A stretch of 64,000 bases of DNA from Pseudomonas fragi (lineage in GTDB: Bacteria; Pseudomonadota; Gammaproteobacteria; Pseudomonadales; Pseudomonadaceae). Of the stretch, positions 1-9,591 are shown piece after piece; the stretch's first letter is position 1, and each line of letters opens with the position of its first letter. Made by a program: the position numbers and the translations under genes. The notes beneath the pieces were generated by a model, which saw only the letters and a list, made by a program, of their open reading frames with translations, had not been told where the DNA came from and searched no databases. The DNA lies in contig NZ_NQKQ01000017.1 in NCBI RefSeq assembly GCF_002269505.1, positions 1 through 64,000 on the forward strand. The letters run 5' to 3'.

Positions 1-45
1 TCGCTGGTTGCTCATGGCACCTCCTAATGGGCCTCATTTTAAGGC
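1..45. other. Left-edge stub, either a gene start on minus or a gene end on plus
   Basis: Two readings are possible. On the minus strand an ATG at 15-13 begins M-S-N-Q-R and is preceded by a near-perfect Shine-Dalgarno AGGAGGT at 25-19, so a divergent gene may start here and run off the left edge. On the plus strand a frame open from base 1 reads S-L-V-A-H-G-T-S and stops at TAA 25-27, so it could instead be the tail of an upstream operon gene. The minus-strand reading has the better signal. If it is right, the Tad operon begins at this point with almost no room for a promoter. Confidence 0.35.
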
Positions 46-969
46 TTGGAGGTGTCTACGAAACTAGGGGCGATTCACTGTTTCGGTTCGATGGTGCTGG
101 CGCAAAGCATGCTCGACCAACTGGGCGTTGCCCTGAACTCCGGGCGCGCCATCATGATTTACGGGCCTGCGGGTACCGGCAAGACCTATGTCAGCAGCCG
201 GTTGATCCGCTTGTTTGCCGAAGCGATCTGGGTGCCCCATGCCATCGCCATCAATGAATCGGTGATCGAGATCTACGACCCTCAGGTACACAAACGCCTG
301 GGCGATGACGAACATCAAAACGGCTTGATGCTCAATGAGGGCATAGACCGTCGCCTGCTGTGCTGCGAACGGCCGATCGTGATCACCGGCGGTGAGTTGA
401 CGATGGAACAGCTGGATGTGCGGTATGACCCTTATGCCCGTCAGTACCAGGCACCGTTGCAACTCAAGGCCAGTAACGGCCTGCTGATCATCGATGATCT
501 GGGTCGTCAGCGCATGACCCCGGGCGAATTGTTGAACCGCTGGATTGTGCCCATGGAAGAGCGCCGCGACTTCCTCAACCTGGGGGGCGGACGCCACTGC
601 GAGCTGCCGTTTGACCTGATTCTGGTGTTCTCCACCAACCTCAATCCGCTGGAGCTGGCTGACGAAGCATTTTTGCGGCGCATTGGCTACAAGCTGCAAT
701 TTGGCTACCTCAAGCCTGGCGAATACGAACGCATCTGGATTCAAGAGACGCAGCGCCTGGGCATTCCCTATGACCCGCTGTTGCTCAGCTTTGTGCTTCA
801 CGATCTCTATGGCGCCGAAAACATGCCCCTGGTGCCATGTCATCCCCGGGATCTGTTGAATATGGCGTGCGATCGCCAGCGTTATCTGGAGGGGGCGGGG
901 CCACTGACTACTCAGGAGCTTGAGTGGGCGTGGCGCAACTATTTCGTCCAACTCGATTTTCTTGGCTAA
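46..969 (+). CDS. AAA-family ATPase of the Tad locus, possibly N-terminally short
   Basis: This 307-residue P-loop ATPase has a Walker A motif GPAGTGKT at residues 40-47 and a Walker B motif LLIIDD at 146-151. It belongs to the AAA ATPases found beside Tad pilus genes; its exact role is unknown. The start is uncertain: TTG at 46 has AAGG only one base upstream, while GTG at 52 has that AAGG at a better seven-base spacing and gives 305 residues. From memory, relatives carry roughly 100 more residues before the P-loop, so this copy may be truncated. It lies 12 bases upstream of cpaB and is probably co-transcribed with it. Confidence 0.75.
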   Translation: MEVSTKLGAIHCFGSMVLAQSMLDQLGVALNSGRAIMIYGPAGTGKTYVSSRLIRLFAEAIWVPHAIAINESVIEIYDPQVHKRLGDDEHQNGLMLNEGIDRRLLCCERPIVITGGELTMEQLDVRYDPYARQYQAPLQLKASNGLLIIDDLGRQRMTPGELLNRWIVPMEERRDFLNLGGGRHCELPFDLILVFSTNLNPLELADEAFLRRIGYKLQFGYLKPGEYERIWIQETQRLGIPYDPLLLSFVLHDLYGAENMPLVPCHPRDLLNMACDRQRYLEGAGPLTTQELEWAWRNYFVQLDFLG

Positions 970-981
970 GGAGTTACCGTC

Positions 982-1788
982 ATGAATACGCGCACGCTGA
1001 CTTTGATTGTCCTGTCCGTGATCCTCGGGCTGGGCGCTACCTGGATGGCCAACAACTGGCTCTCGGCACGGCTTAACACCAGCCCCGACGACAACCAGCA
1101 AAACGTGGTGATTGCCACGGTGGAAATCGCTTTCGGGCAGATGATCGAGCCCCAGCAAGTGACGGTGGTGCGCATGCCCAAGGATGCAGCCCCCGAAGAC
1201 GCCTTCGACGCCACTGAAAAAGTGGTCGGTAAAATCGCCACCTTCTCCCTGCTGCGCGGCGACATTCTGCGTGGGGCACGCTTGGCCGAGCATATGGGCG
1301 GCAGCACCCTGGCCTCGCTGATCGAGCCCAGCAAACGGGCCATTTCGGTGCGGGTGGATGACGTGGTTGGCGTCGGCGGTTTCCTGCTGCCGGGTAATCG
1401 GGTCGACGTGCTGGCAACCCGGCAGGTCGGCACTGAAGGCAACGCCGAGTCCAAGACCATTCTCCAGGACCTGCGGGTATTGGCCGTTGACCAGACCGCC
1501 AGCACTGACAAGACCCAACCGGTGGTGGTGCGTGCGGTCACTCTGGAAATGACTCCCGCCCAGGCCGAAGTGCTGGTCAAGGGCATGAGCGCTGGCAAGG
1601 TGCAACTGGCCTTGCGCAACCCGCTGGATAACAACAAGACACCCATTGCGGCTGAACCCGTTGCCATGGCGGAGCCAGTACTGCCGGCCGTGATGGCCAA
1701 GCCGGTTGCTCGCCGTCGTGCACCGGCCAATGACGGTAGCGTGATCGTGATTCGCGGTGTCGCGGCCACGGTAGAAAAAGCGATGTAG
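982..1788 (+). CDS. cpaB: Flp pilus assembly protein CpaB/RcpC
   Basis: The 268-residue product has one N-terminal membrane segment (about residues 5-24) followed by a SAF-type domain (about 45-110), the architecture of CpaB/RcpC. These periplasmic proteins help assemble or stabilise the Tad secretin channel. The ATG has a good ribosome site, AAGGAG. In most Tad operons the secretin gene cpaC follows directly, but here a TadG-like gene follows after 43 bases. The C-terminus ends in a basic, proline- and alanine-rich tail. Confidence 0.85.
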   Translation: MNTRTLTLIVLSVILGLGATWMANNWLSARLNTSPDDNQQNVVIATVEIAFGQMIEPQQVTVVRMPKDAAPEDAFDATEKVVGKIATFSLLRGDILRGARLAEHMGGSTLASLIEPSKRAISVRVDDVVGVGGFLLPGNRVDVLATRQVGTEGNAESKTILQDLRVLAVDQTASTDKTQPVVVRAVTLEMTPAQAEVLVKGMSAGKVQLALRNPLDNNKTPIAAEPVAMAEPVLPAVMAKPVARRRAPANDGSVIVIRGVAATVEKAM

Positions 1789-1831
1789 AGGGCCGGGCAG
1801 CGGCAGCGCAAGACTATCAAGGTGAAGCATC

Positions 1832-3169
1832 ATGAACGCGCGTATCCAACAGCCCCGCAGCGCATTTCCCCGGCAACAGCGCGGCGCCATGCTTGTCCTG
1901 GTGGTGATTGCCATGGCCTCGCTCTTGTTGATGGGCGCCCTGGCTCTGGACGGCAGCCATATGCTGCTGAACAAAACTCGCCTGCAAAACGCAGTGGATG
2001 CGGCGGCGTTGAGCGGGGCCAAGACGCTGAGCATGGTGGTTGGCGCGACCGGCTCGGCCAGCCTGACGCAAACAGCGGCCCTCAATACCCTGAGCCTCAA
2101 CGCCAGTGCGACGGGCAACGAGGAACTGGGCAGGGCCGTCACGGCCAACCCGTCAGGCTTTGCCAAGGTGGAACTGGCGACCAGTGTCTACGGGCCGTTT
2201 TCATTCCCGGGGCCGACCAATGCGACCTTTGTCCGGGTGACGGTGAACAACTATCCCCTGAGCAGTTTTTTCTGGGGCGTATTTCAGGCGCTGGACAACG
2301 GCAACGCCACCGGCAAGGCCGTCGCGGCGGTGGCCACTGCCGGGCCCAGCCCGAGCAGCGGTCCCTGTGATCTGACCCCGTTGCTGGTGTGCGGCGACCC
2401 TACACAAAACAACCCGGCAGCGGGGATGTTCTGGGGTTTCAAGTTCGGTGACCTGCAAGTGCTGAAAACTGCTGCGGGTAATAACTCTGCCATTGGCCCG
2501 GGGAATTTTCAGCTGCTGGACTTTGGCTCGGGCGGCAAGACGGTCAGGGAAGCACTGGCGGGAGGTATCAATCAGTGCAATATCGTCGGTGCAACCGCCC
2601 AGACCAAACCGGGCAACACCGTGGGCCCGGCCTCCCAGGGCCTCAATACGCGCTTTAACGAATACAAGGGTGGCCTCAGCGCTTCTGACTATCCGCCGGA
2701 TCTGGTGATTACGGTCAATCCCAAGTCGTTTACCTACGCCGGTTCACCTGCGCCGATTCTGTATGACGGCAAGACGGTCACTTCCAGCAGCGGCAACCTG
2801 TCCACCAGCAGCGGTGCCCTGTATGACTACAACGACTGGAAGCAGGACGAGGCTGCTTGTGTGGGAGGCGGCGCCGGTTGCCAGGGCAATGGTGTATTTG
2901 AACGGCGGATTCTGAAAATCGTGATCGGCGATTGCTCAGGCAAAAACGATGGAGCCTCGGCGATTCCGGTGCTGGGCTTTGGTTGCTATTACGTGATGCA
3001 GCCAGCCGCTCAGCAGGGTAATGAAGCGCAGATTTTCGGCCAGTTCGTCAGCGTGTGTGAAGGCGACAACGTGCCGGGCCCCAACCCGTCGGCCAACGCC
3101 GGGCCACAGGTGATCCAGCTGTACAAAACCTATATCGACAACAACCAGACGCCGAGCACCGACTCCTAG
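1832..3169 (+). CDS. TadG-like pilus assembly protein
   Basis: The 445-residue protein begins with a short basic stretch, then QQRGAM and a hydrophobic segment (about residues 20-40), then the DAAALSGA-type motif typical of TadG/TadE-like pseudopilin N-termini. The rest is a long Gly/Ser/Asn-rich, probably periplasmic region with several cysteines. I see no clear von Willebrand MIDAS motif, which many TadG proteins have. It overlaps the ribosome site of the next gene, so the operon is compact. The family call rests on the N-terminus and the context. Confidence 0.75.
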   Translation: MNARIQQPRSAFPRQQRGAMLVLVVIAMASLLLMGALALDGSHMLLNKTRLQNAVDAAALSGAKTLSMVVGATGSASLTQTAALNTLSLNASATGNEELGRAVTANPSGFAKVELATSVYGPFSFPGPTNATFVRVTVNNYPLSSFFWGVFQALDNGNATGKAVAAVATAGPSPSSGPCDLTPLLVCGDPTQNNPAAGMFWGFKFGDLQVLKTAAGNNSAIGPGNFQLLDFGSGGKTVREALAGGINQCNIVGATAQTKPGNTVGPASQGLNTRFNEYKGGLSASDYPPDLVITVNPKSFTYAGSPAPILYDGKTVTSSSGNLSTSSGALYDYNDWKQDEAACVGGGAGCQGNGVFERRILKIVIGDCSGKNDGASAIPVLGFGCYYVMQPAAQQGNEAQIFGQFVSVCEGDNVPGPNPSANAGPQVIQLYKTYIDNNQTPSTDS

Positions 3170-3177
3170 GAGGCTCC

Positions 3178-3648
3178 ATGAGACGCTGTGGATTCAGGTC
3201 GTCCCGCGCCCAGCGGGGCCTGGCGATGGTCGAGCTGGCGCTGACCCTGCCGCTGCTGGTGTTGCTGATGCTGGCCTTCGCCGAGTTCGGCCGCATGCTG
3301 TTCCAGTACAACAGCTTGCAGCAGGCCAGCCGTGATGCAGGGCGTTATGTGGCCAGCCAGGCGTGGAACACAACCCTGGGTACGCTGGATCTGAACGCGG
3401 CGCTGGTCACCAAGACCAAAAACGTTGCCGTTTACGGCCTGCCGGCCAACCCCAATGGATACCCGGCGGCGGCACCGGGCCTGACCACCGGTAATGTCAC
3501 GGTCAGTGCGGTGGGCACCAACCATGTACGGGTCAGCATTGCCTACACCTTTGTCCCGGCGCTGGGCAGCGCCATTCCTGCGCTGTATGGCAGCAGCGTG
3601 CCACTGGGCCTGTTGCTGACTTCAACGGTCGTAATGAGGGCCTTGTGA
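3178..3648 (+). CDS. TadE-like minor pseudopilin
   Basis: The 156-residue protein has the TadE-type N-terminus: a basic start, then RGLAMVELALTLPLLVLLML, in which a glutamate follows the likely prepilin peptidase cleavage region, then an EFGRM-type amphipathic helix. TadE/TadF proteins are pseudopilins processed by the Tad prepilin peptidase and needed for Flp pilus biogenesis. The ribosome site AGGAGG overlaps the stop codon of the TadG-like gene, which suggests coupled translation. Its own end overlaps the next gene. Confidence 0.8.
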   Translation: MRRCGFRSSRAQRGLAMVELALTLPLLVLLMLAFAEFGRMLFQYNSLQQASRDAGRYVASQAWNTTLGTLDLNAALVTKTKNVAVYGLPANPNGYPAAAPGLTTGNVTVSAVGTNHVRVSIAYTFVPALGSAIPALYGSSVPLGLLLTSTVVMRAL

Positions 3649-4151
3649 TGAACCGCAAACGCATGGGCGGCGTGTATATCGTCGAGTTCGCCATCACCGC
3701 TCTGGTGCTGTTCACCCTGCTGTTTGGTGCACTGGAAATGGGCCGGCTGTACTTCACCGTTAACGTGCTGAGCGAGTCGGTGCGTCGCGGCGCGCGGCTG
3801 GCAGCGGTGTGCAATATCCAGGACCCGATCATCCTGCGTCGTGCCATGTTCAATACAGCGGGCAATGCCGGGCCAAGCAGCCTGATAGCCAGCCTGACCA
3901 GTGCCAATCTGAACCTTATCTATCTGGACGCCAACGGTGCAGTGGTTGCCAGTCCCAATGATCTGGTGGGGGCCAGCGGTTTTGCCGCCATTCGCTATGT
4001 GCAACTGCAGCTCACCAACTTCAGTTTCAATCTGTTGATCCCCGGTTTCAGGGGGGTCTTCATTCTGCCCACGTTCAGGTCGACCGTGCCTCGTGAGAGT
4101 CTTGGTCGCCAGCCTGATCCGGCGGTTACACCGGGGATTACGCCATGTTGA
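3648..4151 (+). CDS. TadE/TadF-like pseudopilin
   Basis: This 167-residue protein is a second TadE/TadF-like pseudopilin. Its N-terminus has GVYIVEFAITALVLFTLLFG, with the conserved glutamate at the start of the hydrophobic helix, followed by EMGRLYFTVN. The ATG at 3648 overlaps the stop of the previous gene and sits seven bases after GAGGG; a GTG one codon upstream at 3645 is an alternative. Two TadE-like genes in tandem are common in Tad operons and probably correspond to TadE and TadF. Confidence 0.78.
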   Translation: MNRKRMGGVYIVEFAITALVLFTLLFGALEMGRLYFTVNVLSESVRRGARLAAVCNIQDPIILRRAMFNTAGNAGPSSLIASLTSANLNLIYLDANGAVVASPNDLVGASGFAAIRYVQLQLTNFSFNLLIPGFRGVFILPTFRSTVPRESLGRQPDPAVTPGITPC

Positions 4152-5362
4152 GTGTCCGAGAGGTGACGGCGGCTGTGTCATCAGACCGTCAGGGAATGCG
4201 CCTGTTGATCAGCGGCCGTGATGCCGTGGCCTTGAACCATCTCAAGGCTTTGAGCCAGGGCATTCCCCATCTGCAGGTGAGCACGCGGCTGGTGAGCAAT
4301 GGCCACACCGACCCGCTCTATGGCCTGGAGCAGATGCCTGATTTTCTGCTGCTGCGCGTCAGCCATTTATGGCGCGAGGAGCTGGCGGCGCTGTTGCAGC
4401 ACCCGCTTAAAGAACGTCCACCACTCTTGGTGTGCGGGCCGCTGGATGAGCTCGAAGGCATGCGCCTGGCGATGCAGGCCGGGGCCCGTGACTTCTTGCC
4501 GGAGCCGGTGTCGGCCAACGACTTGCAGTCGGCGCTGGACCGCGTGCAAATGGAGCTGCACAGCGAGCAGGGGAGCAAGGGCAAGCTGGTGTCGGTGATG
4601 AATGCCAAGGGCGGTTCGGGGGCCTCGATGCTGGCCTGCAATCTGGCCCATCAATTGAGTGTGCAGGGCGGCAGAACCCTGCTGCTGGACCTGGACCTGC
4701 AATTCGGCAGCCTGGCTCACAGCCTGGATGTGCTGCCCACCCACAGCCATACCGATGTGCTGCAACAGATCGATACCCTGGACAGCGTGGCGTTGCGTGG
4801 TTTTTGCAGTCATTTCAGCCCCAGTTTGCATGTGCTGGGCGGACGGAACGATGAACTGTGCCTGTCCCAGGACATCCGCCTGGAGCAGCTGGATAGTTTG
4901 CTGAAACTGGCGCGCAGCACCTATGACTGGGTCGTGGTGGATTTACCGCGGCATATCGATCACCTCACCGGCATCACCTTGGAACAGTCGGACCGGGTCT
5001 ATATCGTGCTGCAACAAAGCTTGAGCCATCTGCAGGACGCCAACCGCCTGGTGCGCATTCTGCGCGACGACCTGGGCGTGCAGGGCAATCGTCTGCATGT
5101 GGTACTCAACCGTTTTGACAAGGCGTCGCCCTTCAAACCCAAGGACATCAGCGAAGCCTTGCGCTGCGCGGATCTGCAAAAACTGCCCAATGACTATGCG
5201 GTGGTCAGTGAAAGCCAGAACACCGGGGTACCCCTGGAGCTGCATGCTCCCCGTGCCAGCATCACCTTGAGCCTGCGTGAACTGAGTCAGAGCCTGATTG
5301 GCATCGAGGCCGCTGAAGCGGGTTTGCTCAAACGTACATTCAACCGTCTGTTTGGAGGATAA
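4145..5362 (+). CDS. tadZ: TadZ/CpaE pilus localisation ATPase
   Basis: The 405-residue protein joins an N-terminal receiver-like domain (about residues 15-135) to a MinD/ParA-type ATPase domain. The P-loop NAKGGSGAS at 153-161 is of the deviant ParA kind, and LLLDLDLQFGS follows at about 179. TadZ/CpaE proteins mark the cell site where the Tad apparatus assembles and interact with the TadA motor. The ATG overlaps the end of the preceding TadE-like gene by seven bases, and tadA follows three bases after its stop. Confidence 0.88.
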   Translation: MLSVREVTAAVSSDRQGMRLLISGRDAVALNHLKALSQGIPHLQVSTRLVSNGHTDPLYGLEQMPDFLLLRVSHLWREELAALLQHPLKERPPLLVCGPLDELEGMRLAMQAGARDFLPEPVSANDLQSALDRVQMELHSEQGSKGKLVSVMNAKGGSGASMLACNLAHQLSVQGGRTLLLDLDLQFGSLAHSLDVLPTHSHTDVLQQIDTLDSVALRGFCSHFSPSLHVLGGRNDELCLSQDIRLEQLDSLLKLARSTYDWVVVDLPRHIDHLTGITLEQSDRVYIVLQQSLSHLQDANRLVRILRDDLGVQGNRLHVVLNRFDKASPFKPKDISEALRCADLQKLPNDYAVVSESQNTGVPLELHAPRASITLSLRELSQSLIGIEAAEAGLLKRTFNRLFGG

Positions 5363-5365
5363 GCC

Positions 5366-6805
5366 ATGCTCAGCGACTTTCGTAATCGTCTGCGTCAGCA
5401 AGCCGGCAAGCTGGCCTCGGCAGAAGTGATGGCACCGCCCGTCGAGGGCGCCGATTGCACCAGTGTATTGATGGCCTGGGAAGCCGTAGTGCCGGATGTG
5501 GTGTATGAAACCCGCACCAAGCTCAGCTCCATGGAGGCCGAGTGGCGGGAGAAGATTTACCAGCAATTGCTCAAGGTCATGGACCTGTCCTTGCTCGACA
5601 CCCTGGAGCTGGCCGACGCCGGGCGCCAGATTCGTGAGATCAGTTTGCGCCTGCTGGACGAGTACTCAGCGCCGGTCAGTACCAGCAGCCGTCAACTGAT
5701 CATCAAGCAAATCACCGACGAGGTGCTGGGCCTCGGGCCGCTGGAGCCACTATTGGGTGACAGCAGCGTATCGGACATTCTGGTCAATGGTTTTGACTCG
5801 GTGTACGTCGAGCGCTTTGGCAAACTGCAGAGAACCGATGTGCGTTTTCGCGACGATCATCATCTGCTCAATATCATCGACCGCATCGTCTCCAGCCTCG
5901 GGCGGCGCATCGATGAGTCCTCGCCCCTGGTGGATGCACGGCTCAAGGACGGCTCGCGGGTCAACGCGATCATCCCGCCGCTGGCCATCGACGGGCCGAG
6001 CATGTCGATCCGCCGCTTCGCCGTGGACCTGCTCAATACCCAGAGCCTGGTGCAGATGGGCACCCTGACTCCGGCTATTGCCCTGATGCTAAAGGCCATC
6101 GTGCGCGGGCGGCTCAATGTGCTGATCTCCGGCGGCACCGGCAGCGGCAAGACCACCATGCTCAATGTGCTGTCCAGCTTTATCCCGCACAACGAGCGCA
6201 TCGTCACCATTGAAGACTCCGCCGAACTGCAATTGCAGCAGCCCCATGTGGTGCGCCTGGAAACCCGCCCCGCGAATATTGAAGGGCGTGGCGAGGTGGG
6301 TCAGCGTGAACTGGTGCGCAACAGCCTGCGTATGCGCCCGGACCGGATCGTGATCGGTGAGGTGCGTGGCGCCGAGGCGCTGGATATGTTGACGGCCATG
6401 AATACCGGCCACGACGGGTCGCTGACGACCATCCACGCCAACACGGCTCGCGACGCGCTGGGGCGGATCGAAAACATGGTGTCGATGAGTGGCGCCACCT
6501 TTCCGATCAAGGCCATGCGTCAGCAAATTGCCTCGGCCATCGGCGTGGTGATCCAGCTGGAGCGCCAGGAGGATGGCACCCGGCGCCTGGTCAGCGTGCA
6601 GGAAATCAATGGCATGGAAGGCGACATCATTACCATGACCGAGATCTTCGCCTTTGTACGCAGCGGCATGGGCGAGAAAGGGGAAGTGCTGGGCGAGTTC
6701 CGCTCAACCGGCATGGTGCCGGCATTTCGTGATGTGCTGGCCAAACGGGGTATTGAGCTGCCGCTCAGCCTGTTCCGGCCGGAATGGATGGAGGGGCAGT
6801 CATGA
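5366..6805 (+). CDS. tadA: TadA/CpaF secretion ATPase
   Basis: This 479-residue cytoplasmic motor belongs to the VirB11/CpaF family of secretion ATPases that power Flp pilus extension, and perhaps retraction. It has the Walker A motif [10 protein letters not shown] at about residues 256-265, an aspartate-box segment [12 protein letters not shown], and a Walker B region [12 protein letters not shown] at about 329-340. [12 protein letters not shown] matches the His box. The start has a strong GGAGG site overlapping the end of tadZ. The final TGA overlaps the ATG of tadB. Confidence 0.93.
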   Translation: MLSDFRNRLRQQAGKLASAEVMAPPVEGADCTSVLMAWEAVVPDVVYETRTKLSSMEAEWREKIYQQLLKVMDLSLLDTLELADAGRQIREISLRLLDEYSAPVSTSSRQLIIKQITDEVLGLGPLEPLLGDSSVSDILVNGFDSVYVERFGKLQRTDVRFRDDHHLLNIIDRIVSSLGRRIDESSPLVDARLKDGSRVNAIIPPLAIDGPSMSIRRFAVDLLNTQSLVQMGTLTPAIALMLKAIVRGRLNVLISGGTGSGKTTMLNVLSSFIPHNERIVTIEDSAELQLQQPHVVRLETRPANIEGRGEVGQRELVRNSLRMRPDRIVIGEVRGAEALDMLTAMNTGHDGSLTTIHANTARDALGRIENMVSMSGATFPIKAMRQQIASAIGVVIQLERQEDGTRRLVSVQEINGMEGDIITMTEIFAFVRSGMGEKGEVLGEFRSTGMVPAFRDVLAKRGIELPLSLFRPEWMEGQS

Positions 6806-7788
6806 ATCAGGTTCCTGGCGAATTTATCCTGGCGTTCCTGGGCATGGTGTTCACGGCCATGTTCCTGCTCAGTCAGGGTTTGACGATTCCGGTGTTCGGT
6901 GAGGCCAATCAGGTGCGCAAGCGCATTCGCGGGCGCCTGAACCTGCTGGAGCGGGCGAGTAACCTGCCCAATATGCAGTCGATCCTGCGCCAGAAATACC
7001 TGCGGCGTCTGCCACCCCTTGAGGCCCGCCTCGAGCAGTTGCCGATGATGGAAACCCTGGCGCAGATGATCGAGCAGGCCGGCCATGAATACAGGGCCTA
7101 CCGCGTTCTACTGCTGGGGCTGGTGCTGGCTACGGCGGTGGGGCTGGTGTTGTGGTCGTTCTTGCAACTGTGGTGGGTGGCATTGCCAGCGGCGTTTGTC
7201 TGCTTCTGGCTACCCATATGGAAGATTTCCCACGATCGCATCAAGCGTTTCGCCCAGTTCGAAGAGGGCTTGCCCGATGCGCTGGATGCCATGTGCCGCG
7301 CTTTGCGCGCCGGGCATCCTTTTAACGAAACCCTGCAACTGGTTGCCGAAGAACATCACGGGCCGGTGGCTTACGAGTTCGGTCTGGCCTTTGCCGATAT
7401 CAACTATGGCAATGATGTGCGCCGGGCCATGCTCGGCCTGCTGGAGCGCGTGCCCAGCATGACGGTGATGATGCTGGTGACCACGGTGCTGATCCATCGT
7501 GAAACCGGCGGTAACCTGACCGAGGTGCTGACCCGCCTCAGCAGCCTGATTCGCGGACGCTTCCGCTTCCATCGCAAGGTCAAGACGCTCTCGGCCGAAG
7601 GGCGTATGTCCGGCTGGATTCTGGTGTCGATGCCCTTTGTGCTGGCGTTGGCCATCCTGATTTCCAGCCCGACTTACATGCCCCTGCTGTTCAAGGAGCC
7701 CATGGGTCAGAAGCTGATCATGGGGGCTTTTGTGGCCATGATCATCGGGATTTTCTGGATTCGCAAAATCATCCGGATTCAGGTTTGA
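6802..7788 (+). CDS. tadB: TadB inner-membrane platform protein
   Basis: The 328-residue protein has an N-terminal membrane segment, two more around residues 95-140, a T2SSF-type cytoplasmic domain (about 150-270) and a C-terminal pair of membrane helices. With TadC it forms the platform on which TadA acts. I chose ATG 6802 because GGAGGGG lies five bases upstream and it overlaps the tadA stop as ATGA. An ATG at 6784 would add six residues and lacks such a site. Confidence 0.9.
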   Translation: MNQVPGEFILAFLGMVFTAMFLLSQGLTIPVFGEANQVRKRIRGRLNLLERASNLPNMQSILRQKYLRRLPPLEARLEQLPMMETLAQMIEQAGHEYRAYRVLLLGLVLATAVGLVLWSFLQLWWVALPAAFVCFWLPIWKISHDRIKRFAQFEEGLPDALDAMCRALRAGHPFNETLQLVAEEHHGPVAYEFGLAFADINYGNDVRRAMLGLLERVPSMTVMMLVTTVLIHRETGGNLTEVLTRLSSLIRGRFRFHRKVKTLSAEGRMSGWILVSMPFVLALAILISSPTYMPLLFKEPMGQKLIMGAFVAMIIGIFWIRKIIRIQV

Positions 7789-7812
7789 ACACGGCTCGCC
7801 CTGGAGGGTGAC

Positions 7813-8775
7813 ATGAACTATTTACTGGAACTGATCAACCGCATGGTGGGTGACGAGCAACTGACCCGAATGCTGTTTTCCGGGCTTATCGGCCTGAGCG
7901 TGGTGCTGGTGGTGGCGACGCTAGCGATGCTGGTCAAGGGGCTGCAAAGCCCGGTGCAGCGGCGTTTGATGCTGATCAAGCGCGGTCACGGTGCAGGCCA
8001 CCGGGCGCCGCCGAGCAACCTGCAAATGATGCTTGAACAGGTCGGGCAGCGTTTCAGCTCCGGTGAGACCCGGGGGGCATCGGCCACCCGGATCCTGCTG
8101 ATTCATGCCGGTTATCGCTCGCCGTCTGCGGTGCAGGTGTACTGGGCAATTCGTCTACTGCTGCCCCTGGTGCTGCTGGGCATTACGGTTATGGCATTAC
8201 CGTTTATTCCCAACATGTCACTGCTGCTGGGGTGCGGGATACTGGCCGTGGCGCTCGGTGTAGGCTGGCTGGTGCCGGCGATCTATGTCAGTTCGCGCAA
8301 GGAGTCGCGCATGTCACAGCTGCTGATTGCCTTCCCGGATGCCCTGGACTTGATGGTGGTGTGTGTGGAATCAGGCCTGGCTTTGCCCCAGGCGATTGAA
8401 CGGGTGGCGGAGGAAATGGCTGTCAGCCAGCCTGACCTGGCCATGGAGCTGGCCCTGGTCAACGCCGAGGTGCGGGCCGGTGTGCCCAGTACCGAAGCGC
8501 TCAAGCACCTGGCTGAGCGTACCGGGCTGGAAGATATCCGCGGGCTGGTCAGCTTGTTGGCACAAAGCATTCGCTTTGGTACCAGTGTGGGTACCACCCT
8601 GCGGATTTATGCTGAAGAGTTTCGCGATCGACGTACCCAGCTGGCTGAAGAAAAGGCCGCCAAAGTCGGTACCAAGCTGGTGTTTCCGCTGATCTTCTGC
8701 CTGTGGCCGAGTTTTTTTCTGGTGGCCATCGGGCCTGCGATCATCAGTGTGTTCAAGGTGTTTGGCAAGATTTGA
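7813..8775 (+). CDS. tadC: TadC inner-membrane platform protein
   Basis: This 320-residue paralogue of TadB has an N-terminal hydrophobic helix, paired helices around residues 110-160, a T2SSF domain containing FPDALDLMVVCVESGLALPQ, and a C-terminal helix. The ribosome site GGAGGG lies before the ATG. In many Tad operons tadD, a TPR lipoprotein gene, comes next; here the next gene is an unrelated DJ-1/PfpI protein, so the Tad operon seems to end here. Confidence 0.9.
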   Translation: MNYLLELINRMVGDEQLTRMLFSGLIGLSVVLVVATLAMLVKGLQSPVQRRLMLIKRGHGAGHRAPPSNLQMMLEQVGQRFSSGETRGASATRILLIHAGYRSPSAVQVYWAIRLLLPLVLLGITVMALPFIPNMSLLLGCGILAVALGVGWLVPAIYVSSRKESRMSQLLIAFPDALDLMVVCVESGLALPQAIERVAEEMAVSQPDLAMELALVNAEVRAGVPSTEALKHLAERTGLEDIRGLVSLLAQSIRFGTSVGTTLRIYAEEFRDRRTQLAEEKAAKVGTKLVFPLIFCLWPSFFLVAIGPAIISVFKVFGKI

Positions 8776-8859
8776 GCTCACAGGACGAATGTGCATTGGC
8801 GTGGTCTATGCTCTTGTTCCCACCGGTTTGCCGGTGTTCGCACAAACAGGAGGTTGACC

Positions 8860-9546
8860 ATGAGCAAGAAGATTTTGGTGGTACTGACCAGCGTCGAGAA
8901 ATACCCGAACCTTGATCGCGCGACGGGCTTATGGCTGGGCGAGGCGGTGCATTTTGTGCACAAGGTCGAGGCCGCAGGCTATGCCGTCGACTATGTCAGC
9001 CCGCAAGGTGGGTACACGCCGATCGACCCCCACAGCCTGGCAGCCGAGATGGCCTCGCCGATCGACTGGCAGTGGTACCACAACAAGGCGTTCATGAACC
9101 GGCTCGGGGCGACGCTGACGCCGGATCAGGTCAACCCGGATGACTACATTGCCATTTATTACGCGGGCGGCCATGGCGTGATCTGGGATTTCCCTGACAA
9201 CGAGAAACTGCAAGCCCTCAGCCGTCATATCTATGAGCACGGCGGGGTGGTTTCGTCGGTGTGTCATGGCGCTGTGGGTTTACTGAACATCAAACTGAGC
9301 AATGGTGAACTGCTGGTCAAGGGCAAGAAAGTCACTGGTTTTTCCAATGAAGAGGAAGACTTGGCCGGGCTAAGCCAGCATGTGCCGTACCTGACCGAAA
9401 TCGAGCTGGTGAAGCGTGGTGCCTTGTATCAAAAAGCCGGTACCCCATGGGCACCGTTCGCCATCGCTGATGGGCGCCTGATTACCGGGCAAAACCCGGC
9501 ATCGGGCGGGCCGGTAGCGGAGCTGGTGCTGGCGGCCATTGAGTAA
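8860..9546 (+). CDS. DJ-1/PfpI (type 1 glutamine amidotransferase-like) protein
   Basis: The 228-residue protein has the class I amidotransferase/DJ-1 fold. Its nucleophile elbow is SVCHGAVGLL with Cys135, and a GGHGVIWDF segment resembles the Hsp31/DJ-1 subgroup, whose members act as glyoxalases, deglycases or chaperones. Its substrate cannot be told from sequence. The start at 8860 has a strong AGGAGG site; an upstream in-frame ATG at 8791 would add a poorly matching leader. A small hairpin CACCGG...CCGGTG precedes the gene at 8821-8836. Confidence 0.8.
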   Translation: MSKKILVVLTSVEKYPNLDRATGLWLGEAVHFVHKVEAAGYAVDYVSPQGGYTPIDPHSLAAEMASPIDWQWYHNKAFMNRLGATLTPDQVNPDDYIAIYYAGGHGVIWDFPDNEKLQALSRHIYEHGGVVSSVCHGAVGLLNIKLSNGELLVKGKKVTGFSNEEEDLAGLSQHVPYLTEIELVKRGALYQKAGTPWAPFAIADGRLITGQNPASGGPVAELVLAAIE

Positions 9547-9561
9547 AACACCCTTTCTAAA

Positions 9562-9591
9562 GCCGATGCAGGCCTGTCAGCCTGCATCGGC
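9562..9591. terminator. 12-bp perfect hairpin after the PfpI-like gene
   Basis: Two 12-base arms, 9562-9573 and 9580-9591, are perfectly complementary around a six-base loop. There is no T-run after the stem, so it may slow transcription or protect the mRNA end and not be a classical intrinsic terminator. Confidence 0.5.

Noticed and set aside
64..2166. 700-residue minus-strand open frame
   Set aside because: It lies opposite the ATPase, cpaB and TadG-like genes and has no recognisable domains; high GC leaves the antisense frame open.
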